Assembly (NCBI RefSeq): GCF_002099425.1
Contig: NW_018344004.1
Coordinates: 7,103,001-7,167,000, forward strand
Reading direction: 5' to 3'
From: Phascolarctos cinereus
Lineage: Eukaryota; Chordata; Mammalia; Diprotodontia; Phascolarctidae
Length of the DNA: 64,000 bases
Translations under genes and position numbers: made by a program
The notes under the pieces: generated by a model
What the model was told of the DNA's origin: nothing
Database searches by the model: none
The model's input: the letters and a program-made list of their open reading frames with translations, nothing else
In this document: in pieces, positions 32,345 to 42,274 of the stretch
Layout: every line of letters begins with the position of its first letter
How positions within the stretch are numbered: position 1 is the stretch's first letter

Positions 32345-33575
32345 ATTTAAGGGACAATTCATTAAGTACCTGAGAGTAATATTTTATGAGTTAAAAAGAA
32401 GAGGACACTTTTTTAATAAGAAGTACTTTGTGATAGGCCATAACTATATTGTGGCATTTAAGGCTTTGTTCCATTTAGTGACACTCCCTATCTTAGTTGG
32501 AAGGCCTCATCATGTTCTTCAAGTTACTGTGAAATAGCAAGGGATGCAATAAACAATAGTATAAGAATTTTGTAGTATCTACTGTTGGTAAGGAATTTCA
32601 GAACATCAAAACATAGCACAGCTGCAATTGTATGAGATAATTTGGACTTTTGTTAGAGGTGTACAAATTTAGAATGGGTACTTCCTTCTTAGATTCAAGG
32701 ATCACAGGCAGAAAGCTTTCATCAACCACGTACTTTTGATCTCCATATCAGTTATATGACCAGCCCATGACCTTGTCCAGCCCTGAGCTACCTCTAATGA
32801 TCACATCCTTCTCTCAGGTCACAGAGCCCACTGATTGCAGGTCAGACCTAAAATTTGTTTGTCTCATCTTAGAGTTCAGACTTTTTTCACATTGTTATAT
32901 CATCACCTCTTATACAACACCTCTTGCTTGTTTCTAGGGATAGGAAGTTTAGGAAGTGGCATAGCAGCACAACAAGGAACTCTAGGTGACAGACTGCTGT
33001 TCCTCTCATATGTTTAACTAAATACATTAAATGGTGCAAGTCAGCTACTTATATGAAATACCTCATACTGCTGAGGATTAGTAGTAGTAAGGAATAGTAG
33101 TAAGCCGTGAGTTACTCACCCCCTTGAAAAATCTTCTCCCCATCCTGGTCCAAGTTGGTTCCCATCTCAGGGGAGTAGTTTGATGAGTAAGAGCTTATAA
33201 TGTTAAATGGGCACACTCATTATGGGTGGTGGATGTTCTCAAGAGTAAACTACACTGAATTATTCCAACAAAATACTCAGGTGAAATATCAATCAAACCA
33301 ATCATTTAATTAAATGAATTTTCAAATCAGTCAAATGGTCAAACTAGTACTTAAATGTAGACTTCACTTTAATAACAGGTATGTTTTCTGTTCTCTATGA
33401 AATTCCCTCTGTTAAAGCAAAATACAATGACTTGTTCTTAAAGTTTTAGGACAATTATAATTTTACATTGTGTGATTGCATTTACATTTTATCATCTCTT
33501 CAATTAAACTTGACATAAGTAATTCAAAGGCAGAGACAGACAAAAATGGAAAAAGTCTAACCTTGATGAAGTTTT
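32345..33575. other. Unassigned sequence
   Basis: No family or exon recognised. 32690-33000 is somewhat GC-richer, with C/T-rich stretches. A short (tagtag)n-like patch lies at 33079-33103. Confidence 0.4.
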
Positions 33576-33582
33576 AAGGTAT

Positions 33583-33625
33583 GCACACACACACACACAC
33601 ACACACTCACACATACACACGTATT
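33583..33625. repeat. (CA)n microsatellite
   Basis: The (CA)n run has two tc/ta interruptions. CA/TA-rich sequence continues loosely to about 33770. Confidence 0.9.
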
Positions 33626-33779
33626 TATCTATGTGAACACATGCTTAACATGTTTATACATTCATGTATACACAAATATATACATACATGTGTGTAAAGA
33701 TATGTATTGGAAACACACATGTTTAGAACACATTTACATACACACCTATATACATAATACTGACACATATTTAGCAGAG

Positions 33780-35120
33780 AAAAAAATGGAAATTTTTAAG
33801 TGGATGATATAATTTCAAGCAAACCAAGAATTTCTTATCTTTTTAAAAATCACTGAAATGGAGGAATTAAAAGGCAAAATATGTTTAGAAAGGTATTGGG
33901 AATATTTGAAATCAGGAAGTAGTTAATCAAAGTCCTGTTAATGTGAAAATGTTAATTATGGACAAAGCTATAGCTCTTAGCTTCTATGATTCTGCAATCC
34001 AGGAGTTTCATTTCCTATCTGAAAGTTCATATTTTTAGAACTGACTGAAAAAAATTCATGGCTTAGACTCTGGAAATTTTCATCATTAAAAGAGAAAGGT
34101 TTTTTGTTTGTTTTTTTGTTTTGTTTTGTTTTGTTTTTGTCAATGAATGATCATCTCACTTTCTGAAATCCTTTTTTTTTACTCACTGCAATGAAGGTCA
34201 GAGTTGGAGTACATCTTTGCTGTCGAACTGAGACATTGAAAAATGTGATATTAAAAGAGAAACCAAATGACGATAAACACCATTAAGGACTTGATCCCTT
34301 AATTTACTGCTTTGTGGCAGAATAGGCTGGGTAATCTGCTGACTGAGACTAACATGTCATAGAATGGTGGCAGGCAATATCAGCTGACCCACATGTATAA
34401 GGATGACATTACTGACCTACTGCAATGGGACACATATTTTGAATTGTTTATTTAGATTAGAGCTTCTAATGTATTTGTCATGCTCCTCATTCATACATTA
34501 TACAGTCTTTACTTCCCTTTCCCCAACAGACACTGTGACGAATGGCACACACATTTGAGTTAAAGGATGTAGTATTCATCCATAGAAAAGAGAAAACTTA
34601 AATGAGCTACATATAAGAATCTAATTTATGTTGGGTTTTTTTTTGTCTCTGTTCTTCGTCTAAAGTGTTTTAAATAACTGGGCACAATCTTGTCAGAAGA
34701 ACTCAAGTAATGCTAAAAGTCAACCTGATGTCCTTCATTTCCTGTATCCTATTTTTCAATGCAAGATTTGTTGAAAACTGAAAAAGTGTGAGTCATGATA
34801 ACTGTCTCCTAGAAATTTACATTGTAATTGGGGAAATAACAAAAGTTGGGGAGACAGTGCCTAGCACATAACATGCACTAAACAAGTGTTTCTGTCTGTC
34901 TGTGTCTCTTTCTCCCTCTCCCCTTAAAAACTACTTTATAAGTAAGTATTTAATGAGTGTCAATGATTGGTATAGATAATAACTACTAATAATGAGGTAG
35001 AAAGGAGGGCTCAAAGTAGATGCAGCAAGCAGGATACAGAATGTGAGATACGAGATAAAATGCAGAATGTGATCAGCCAGAAAAATGATCAAGGTAGACT
35101 ATGCATTGAAGCCCCCACTG
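33780..35120. other. Unassigned AT-rich sequence
   Basis: Includes a (TTTTG)n-like run at 34110-34140. No coding or repeat family recognised. Confidence 0.4.
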
Positions 35121-35124
35121 TGGA

Positions 35125-35480
35125 CTTACCTATGTGCTTTCGCAAAGCACCCATTTACCTGACATTCCTCCCTGTTTCCTGTTCTCTTTGCTTCTCTGTA
35201 TGGGCAATGTAACATCCTGGAGCAGTCCTCCCCTCTCCCCTTTCCTATTCTCCTTGCTTCTCTGTATGACAAAGGCATCTGTGGACTGATATCCCAGCCA
35301 TTCCAGAAAATTGCCTGCCCTTCCTCCCCTTCCTCCTATCCTGTGGAGGAAACCAGCCACCAATAATTGCTTTGCCTCCCTTAAGGGAGCAGGCCTGTTT
35401 GGGTGCATCACCCCAATAAATGCCTTACTTTAAGTTGGAGACTGTGCAAGTGAATTCCTTCAGACACTAAGACCTACTTG
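35125..35480 (+). mobile_element. LTR-like sequence of an old endogenous retrovirus or relative
   Basis: C/T-rich sequence with an AATAAA signal (ccccaataaatgccttac, about 35412) and a GC-richer body resembles the end of a retroviral LTR. An internal near-repeat (ttctctttgcttctctgtat and ttctccttgcttctctgtat) lies at 35185-35270. There is no second copy nearby, so it could be a solo LTR. This is a degraded fossil and the call is tentative. Confidence 0.4.
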
Positions 35481-35559
35481 TCTATTGCTCCTCATTTTAG
35501 GTGGTATCCCAATATTCTTGGTGTGCATCCTGAACTCATAACTAAAAAACTCAGGTAAG

Positions 35560-37845
35560 AGAAAAAACACTTCTTGCTAGAGTAAGACAGAATGGTATGA
35601 TCTCAACCAGATTTTTAAAAATAGATAATATTTTGGCTCAAATTCTTAAAATCTGGCCCACTTGAATGTTTGCCCAATATGATGGATGTTCTAATAAAAC
35701 CTGTCTTTGGCTGAAAGAAGGCTTGGGTCAAATTCTTTCTGGCAGGACCTGTGTGCTCTGATTTTGGGGGACCAGCACCCCTAAATCCATAAACCTCAAC
35801 ATTTTGGTGTCCTTAACCCCAAGCTCTTCTCCCACCAAGACTGGAAAGTATGTAAGCCTCAACTTCCATTTTTTGCCCTGCAGTTGGGGTCATTCTCCAA
35901 GCACCAGAGCTTGGAGGTGCTTTTTGGGCAGACAGTTATGAGGCTGTCTTGCACCCTGGTCACTCCCATCTTCCTTTCCCTTACCTTGAGTCAAGAAGGT
36001 ATCTGCTAACCCTTCTCATAAGAGAAGAGAGTTTCACACTTCCCCCCCCAAAATTCACCCTCTAAAGCATGGACCCCACTGGCAATGGGCTTGGACCCTA
36101 GCACAATCTTTACCTGGAAGCATCACCCAGATTCAGTACATCCTGCTTAAGGTAAAAAAGCTAAGCCTCTGAACTTGAGTAAGCCCCCTCTTCTAAAGTT
36201 GTAGTTTTACCTATTAATGATAAGATGTTGATTCTCTGTGTAAAGTAATTTGAAAATGTATTCAACAAAACTGAAGTTACCTGTTTGCTAATGGGTTTGT
36301 TTCAAGTTTCAAATTGGTGAACTTTTTGTTTCAGTTATGGAAGCAACTTTTCATAATTTTGTTACTGCTAAAATAATTTGACTATGTTTGGTTTTTGTTT
36401 TAATGTGTAAACTTGCCAAAAAGTCAGGTTTTGGGTTTTGTCTTGCTGAGAATTTGCAGGTATATAGAAGTAATCTTTAATGATTGGCTTTTTACACCAG
36501 GACAAATTTAAATTTGAGATGTAAATATTGGAACAGTTTCTCATAAAGCTGTGAAACTTGCTGTATGAGGTAAAAGCTTATGGAATTTTATTTTGAGTTG
36601 TCTGATGAATCATAATCTATTGATAATCAATAATCCACCATCTGAGAGAAATGCCACAAGCTACTCATAGAGAATGTGATACTGGTGGGAAGTCAGCATT
36701 GGGGAAAAGCTGAGAGGACAATTTTAGCCTCAGTCTAAGACGGGATCCTCCTGGCTCAGTTGCCCCTTTGAAAAGGAATGTTACCCATCTGGCTATTCCT
36801 GAGTCTGGCAATGAGGTGGATTTTATACTGCGTGGTTGGAAAACTGAATTATCTGAATCCAAACAGAGCTAAGGATGTCTCATCCTATCATATTTGGGCC
36901 TTAAATCTAGTCCCTGATTTATCCTTTTATAGCAAATTTCTATAATCAGAGCAAGTAGTCAGTAAAAGATCAGTGCAAGTGTGTGAGATCTTGCTGTTTT
37001 GACCTGAATGCATAGTCATTCACTACCCCCAAACAACTGAAATTAAATCAGAAACATCTTCAGTTTCATTTGGGGAGGAGAATTTCAGTGACAATTGAAG
37101 TGAAAGTCAGGCATCTGGCAAATTCAATTGTGTAACTATTGAACCCAGGGGTGGAAAACTTCTACCAGCAAAAGTATTACTTACGCTTTAGAAAAATTAA
37201 CAAGATCAGATAACCCTGCAGGTCAAATGTAAATGATTTTAATGGGGCACTTACATTTTTATCTATATCTATCTATCTATTCTTTCTATTTATCTATCTA
37301 TCTCTATCTCTATATCTGCCTATGTATCTATCTATGTATATATACATAGATATATATACACGTGTATATATGTGTGTGTATGTGTGTGTGTCTGTGTGTG
37401 TGTAGGTTCTGCAGTCTTTTCTATCAGATTTGTGTCTTCCAGACTACAGGAAATTCACCTACAATGGCAGCAAAGAGTGGGTACCGGCCAATGTTCCCTC
37501 ATTGTCCCCCGGATGTAGCCTGTGCTAGGTTCTAGTCAACCTCCTTGGGACTCCCTTTGAGTCAAGGACAGCTCTATACCCCTTGCCAGCAAGAGGCAGT
37601 TTCAGAAGCCCAGACCTGTGCCCCTTACTCCAAAAGAATTTGGGTCCCATTTGTTTGAGGTGGTATTATGGGGATAGAATCTGAACACTTAAAAGGGAAA
37701 GACCATGTCTTTGGGATCTGAATCCAAAAATAGGGAAAACTCTGGATTTTCCCACATGGCCAGATTCTTAAAATCTGGCCTGCTTGAGAGTCTGCCAATA
37801 TAAAGGATGTCCTGATAAACCTTGTCTTTGGCTCAAAAAAAAGGT
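35560..37845 (+). mobile_element. Old LTR retroelement remnant with two related LTR-like ends
   Basis: A segment at 35635-35720 (ttcttaaaatctggcc, a poly(A) signal and the cctgtctttggct block) is repeated at 37765-37842 in the same orientation. This suggests the 5' and 3' LTRs of one element of about 2.3 kb. The sequence between them holds no long open frame. Its middle (36650-36960) resembles 52800-53070 within another LTR-type fossil. The element is broken throughout and the ends are clearly diverged from each other, so it is old. The family is not assigned. Confidence 0.45.
37255..37408. repeat. (TATC)n and (TG)n low-complexity DNA
   Basis: (TATC)n-like steps at 37258-37340 pass into tata and then (TG)n to about 37405. 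Confidence 0.85.
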
Positions 37846-37884
37846 AATATTTTGATAGAGAGTTGGGAAAGAGAACCTGCTAAA

Positions 37885-37925
37885 GTCAATCAGTCAACAA
37901 GAGTGTATTAAGAGTCTACTGAGGT
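37885..37925 (-). mobile_element. L2 LINE 3' UTR, antisense, left part
   Basis: gtcaatcagtcaacaagagt and gtattaagagtctactgagg match the start of the antisense L2 3' UTR. It is interrupted by the SINE pair and resumes at 38285. Confidence 0.6.
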
Positions 37926-38069
37926 AGGGGGCAGCTAGGTTGTGCAGTGGATAGAGCTCTGACCTTGGAGTCAGGAGGGCCTGATTTCAAATCCAGCCAC
38001 AGACACTTGACACTTCCTAGCTGTGTGACCCTGGGCAAGTCACTGAACTCCAAACTATCTCACCAAAAA

Positions 38070-38070
<1 letters not shown>
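37926..38070 (+). mobile_element. MAR1/SINE1-type SINE, first of a pair
   Basis: ggcagctaggttgtgcagtg, cttggagtcaggagggcctg, tttcaaatccagccacagac and ctagctgtgtgaccctgggc are present. It is full length and followed by a (TAA)n tail. Confidence 0.9.

Positions 38071-38138
<68 letters not shown>
38071..38138. repeat. (TAA)n microsatellite in the tail of the first SINE
   Basis: An uninterrupted taa run. The poly-isoleucine frame here is an artefact. Confidence 0.97.
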
Positions 38139-38139
<1 letters not shown>

Positions 38140-38270
38140 AAGTTAGGTGCAGTGGATAGAGCACAAACCTTGGAGTCAGAAGGACCTAAGTTCAAATTCA
38201 GGCTCAGACATTTACCTGCTCTATGACCCTGGGCAAGTCACTTAACCCCAAATACTGCCAAAAAAGGAAC
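38139..38270 (+). mobile_element. MAR1/SINE1-type SINE, second of a pair, slightly 5'-truncated
   Basis: caagttaggtgcagtggata, cttggagtcagaaggaccta, gttcaaattcaggctcagac and ctctatgaccctgggcaagt are present. The first few bases of the family are missing. Flanks of the pair as a whole look duplicated (agtctactgaggta at 37912-37925, agtcactgaggata at 38271-38284). Confidence 0.85.
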
Positions 38271-38284
38271 AGTCACTGAGGATA

Positions 38285-38590
38285 AAAATAAAGTTCCCCC
38301 CTCCCTGAAAAAAAAATTCCCCAGCTCTCAAGGTATTCACATTCTAATGGGAGAAATAATGGCAAATTCATGGATTTGGGAAAGTGAAAGGTCTGTTGAA
38401 GAGATAGTGAATACAGCAATTTCTTTAAAAGAATACCTATAGGGGCTTAGTGGAAGATAAGGCTGGTAAGCTTAAGTAGGGAAGTAGAAACTGATATTAA
38501 AAGTGTGGGAGGGGGAGAGTGGTATATTAGATACACCTAGTGATAAAAGGATAAATAAGAGGTGGTAGCTGATTAGACATAATAAACAAG
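38285..38590 (-). mobile_element. L2 LINE 3' UTR, antisense, right part
   Basis: The block agctctcaaggtattcacat and tctaatgggagaaataatgg is the antisense L2 3' UTR that should follow the left part at 37885-37925. The rest (ataaggctggtaagcttaag and onward) is weaker. Confidence 0.6.
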
Positions 38591-38599
38591 GAAGTGTGC

Positions 38600-39945
38600 C
38601 TTGGAGTAATTGAATAAATCTTTTTTTTTCTTTTTTTGTAATAACAGCAGCAACAACAACAACAACAAACTTATATCATCACTGGCCTCATGAAAGCAAT
38701 TGTCTCAGAAACCTTTCCATTTGGCATCATCATTCTTCAAAACATTATTGGAGTTACATTTTCGGAAATGAATACAAAGTCTCTGAAACACTTTTAAAAG
38801 AAAAGAGCAATAATCTCCTTCCTTTAAGTGGGTTTAATTTTTTAATGCCAAACATTATTTGATAATATAAATTACTAGGATTTCGGTTATGTTACTAAGC
38901 TAGGTAATACCAAAACTGTTATGCTTATTTTTTGACTGGTATAAAAACTAGTCATAATGAGTACATGGACTTTTGCCTTGATGAGCTGGGGGAAGAGCTC
39001 AATTAATTATGTAAATTCAGTGATGTTTATTTTTAAGACATTACTTTATAGCCATTCACAAAACATATTTCTGTGCACAAATATGTGTTAGCATATGGAT
39101 GTCTACAAATAGAAATGGCACTTCTGTGTATTTTGGCAGGTTTAAATAAACAAGTCTTTGGGAGAGTCCCTCTAACTCCTTCCTTCCTTTTTTGAAGAGC
39201 AAAGCATAAATGAAGTTCTTAATTTATCATTTTCTGCATGTTTTAAGTGTGCTGAACCCACTCTCTTTATATATGGAGAGAATTTTGTAATATCTGAATA
39301 TTCTCTAAATTTCTAATTGTGGATATTAGAGATTTTTTTTGGAGAATCTTACAAAATGATATATTTAATGTCATATTCTTTGACAGAGACTGAGAGAGGG
39401 TAATCATTATATAACTTGTACCTTTTTCTCAGGCTATTCTTATAATTCTTACTGATTTCCAGGATGCCCTTTCACAATTTAAAAAAAAAAGTCATTCAGG
39501 AATTATAGAAAATTAGACTATGAATATATTATATCAAGACAAAACATAGGGGAGATGTCAAATCTCCTCATATATAGATTTCAAATAACAGGAAAAAAAG
39601 AAAAAATCAGGAAAAATGTTAAATTCAAAATCTTAAAGCTGTATTTAGTAACATAATTTAATTTTCTCTCACCCCAGTGTGAAGTGCTGTATTTTAGAAT
39701 AACTAAATTTCCAGAAGAATGAAAAAGAAAAAGTTAGGTCTCTGTGTAATTTGGTACTTCTGTTATATTGTATCTTTATGAAGTGTTAAAATTATTGAAA
39801 TTACCTTGAATAGATTTTGGCAGGTTAGTGGAAAAAAGAAAGCAACTACGAAAGCAGAGGATTTAGTTTTGAACTTCAGATATGCTACTTACTACTTTGG
39901 TGATTTCGAGTGATTCATTTTACTTCCTTCACTGATAAATGAAAT
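38600..39945. other. Unassigned AT-rich sequence
   Basis: A (CAA)n patch lies at 38648-38669. Otherwise nothing is recognised. Confidence 0.4.
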
Positions 39946-39954
39946 GATTCACAG

Positions 39955-40800
39955 AATTTGAAAATTAGAAGAGATTTCAACAGCCATCTAGACCAACCTA
40001 TATATGAAAGGACTCCTCACTATGACATATTTAACAAGTGATGATCAGTTCTCTGCCTGAAGATTTTCAAAGAAGTGGAACGTCCCACCTCTTGAGCTAG
40101 TCTATACAGACCTTTTCATTAGAGTATTTTGTTTTCTTTTTCTCTGACATAAAAAATAGATGTGCTTCTGTAATACAGCCAGAAGGAACAAGTGTAATCT
40201 CTCTACTGTATGACTGCCATTCAAATACTTGAAGACAGCTATCTTGTTCTCCTTGAATCTTTTTTTTCTCCTGTTTAGATAGGCCCAATTACTTCAACAA
40301 ATCCTCATATAGCATGAACTCAAGGTTTGGGCCTCTTTGGACATCCCCAGTTTATCACAGTCTTTCTTAAATCATGGAATCAAAAGATGAGAATGATATC
40401 CCAGAGGAGGTTGACTGTGGGCAATGAACAACAAGTCTATTATTCCAAATTGCTTGCAAGCTATGCACCTTATAGTGAAGCTTAAATTCTGTTAACTTTT
40501 TATATATTTAACTTAAGGTCCACTAAAATCCCCATTTTTTTTCTTCCAGAACAACTACTGTTTAATTATGTCTCTCCCATCTATAATTGTGAAGTTGTAT
40601 TTCTATGCTCAGTGCAAGACTTCAAATGTATCCCTGTAACACTGAACTTTATTAGATCCAATCTGATGTTCCAAACAAGCAAGACCCTTTTGGAACTTAA
40701 CTCTGTCATCTAGTGCATTAGCTATCTTTCCAGACATTGTGTCATCTGCAAAACTGAAAAAGAATGCCATCTATGTCTTTATGTAAGCCAAAGATAATGA
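39955..40800 (-). mobile_element. CR1/L3-type LINE, antisense, 3' part
   Basis: On the minus strand the reverse-transcriptase box FADDT is readable at about 40737-40752 (from ttttgcagatgacac), and the rest of the ORF and the 3' UTR run left to 39955. Antisense landmarks are cttcaacaaatcctcatata, cctctttggacatccccag and cagacattgtgtcatctgca, in CR1/L3 order. The RT block just upstream (SGVPQ) is found at 41878-41925, so the copy is split by about 1 kb. Confidence 0.75.
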
Positions 40801-41542
40801 ACATGCAGTTCCTGAATCATTCACAGATATTTTCTGCTTGCTGCCAATCCAAAATACTGAACTTCACAAGTTGGTTTAAGCCATGATGGCTCAGGGGTTC
40901 ATATGCATGGTGATGGGCCAGAAGGACTGATTACCTAGAATACATTGAGCTGCAACTATCTTCATATATAATAGAATGAATATACAGTTCCATGATGCTT
41001 TTTTTCCCCCTTACTTTAAGTGAATAAGGAAAGAAGTGCTATGAGTGGCCCAGATGGGAAGAGGAATAAGCTTTCCTATTTCCCACATGATTGCCACATG
41101 GCTTTAAATGCATGACTTCTATGTTCCTTTTATGTTTCTTCTTTCCCAATTTTAGGTGTGTGGATATTCTGAAAGGAAAATATACAGGTGTCCGCTAAGT
41201 TTGGGAGATGCATCAGAGCCATCAGAGAACTCTCATTGTCAATCAAAGTGTGTAGGAGCTTCAACTGACTGTGAGAACAGCAGATGAATAATTTACTTGA
41301 TTCAGCACAGCAATGGGTTGATTTGTTAGACAACTCATCAAACACAGGAAGGATTCAGTCCAGATAAGCAAGGGAGAAACTTATCCATCGCTAACACAAT
41401 GCTCTGAAACCCATGTGGTAAGAGAACAGGAAGGAAAAGACTCTGAGAATTGAGAATTACAAAATATTACTTGACCCAATATATTTATTGCATGTGTTTC
41501 TCACTATCTTTGTGCTCTTAGTTTGAGCTCCCTTACTCTATG

Positions 41543-41591
<49 letters not shown>

Positions 41592-41875
41592 TGTGTGTAA
41601 TTTGGTAAATTTTTTGTAAATTCTGCTTTCACAATACAAACTCAGTAAATATCCCTTTGTATAAGTTAATTGATATTAACTAGTTGAGTTAGGTTGGGGA
41701 ACACACTGGTTGGGGCCTCATTAACAACTCTAACAGAAATCACAACACCACAGAGCGCCTACAAACCTGAGAAAGAAATGTTTTCTTTTCTTGGGATCTA
41801 TAATTCCAGGGAAAATGAGGGTGAAAAAATAAGGCAGAATATGACATTTTATTATATGAAAATGTTAAACAAGAG
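40800..41875. other. About 1 kb of unidentified DNA that splits a CR1 copy
   Basis: It lies between the FADD box and the GVPQ box of one CR1 reverse transcriptase, which normally lie about 40 residues apart. It contains a long (TG)n run (41545-41598) but no feature I can name. It may be an insertion of an unrecognised element. Confidence 0.5.
41545..41598. repeat. (TG)n microsatellite
   Basis: Long tg run with one tatg interruption near 41584. Confidence 0.97.
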
Positions 41876-42135
41876 GTTAAACCCAGATACTTGGGGTACT
41901 CCACTAATGAACTCTTGTCACACTGATATTGAATCTGCAACAGTTAGTTTTTGGGTCCCACCATCCAACAAGGTCTGAATCTGTTTGCTTTTATTGTATT
42001 ATCATCTAATACCCATTTCTATATCTTCTAACATAGAATAAGAGATAAGTTGTCAAAAACTACTAAATTCTAGTTAATCTATTAGAAATGAGTAGTTTGG
42101 AATAAAAGATCTTCAAAATCCCTCACCCCTAGAGG
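41876..42135 (-). mobile_element. CR1/L3-type LINE, antisense, RT segment
   Basis: Minus-strand reading includes QEFISGVPQVSGF at 41878-41918, which corresponds to the RT motif SGVPQGSVLGP. Antisense text cttggggtactccactaatg and gggtcccaccatccaacaag is typical of CR1/L3. Together with 39955-40800 it forms one ancient copy. Confidence 0.75.
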
Positions 42136-42137
42136 AA

Positions 42138-42270
42138 AGAATGGGACACTTCAAATTAGGAAGATCTAAGTTGAAAGCCAGACTCTAATATATATCACCC
42201 ATATAATCATAGGCAAGAAATTTTATCTCTTTGAGCCTCAGTTTCCTGGAGTACCCATCACAAGAAAAAA
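42138..42270 (+). mobile_element. MIR-type CORE-SINE remnant, sense
   Basis: aggaagatctaagttgaaag, then taatcataggcaagaaattt and gagcctcagtttcctgga. Only the middle of the element remains. Confidence 0.5.
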
Positions 42271-42274
42271 AATA

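Noticed and set aside
32175-32537. 120-codon frame as a possible exon
   Set aside because: Its first third is antisense L2 3' UTR and the rest has no recognisable domain, so chance is the simplest explanation.
35130-35411. 93-codon minus-strand frame with a repeated QRSKENRK motif
   Set aside because: The repeat comes from a short duplicated C/T-rich segment in an LTR-like sequence. No coding role is supported.
37947-38159. Frame with a poly-isoleucine run
   Set aside because: It translates a SINE followed by (TAA)n and is not a gene.
41694-41978. 94-codon plus-strand frame
   Set aside because: Its end lies antisense to the CR1 GVPQ region. The remainder has no domain.
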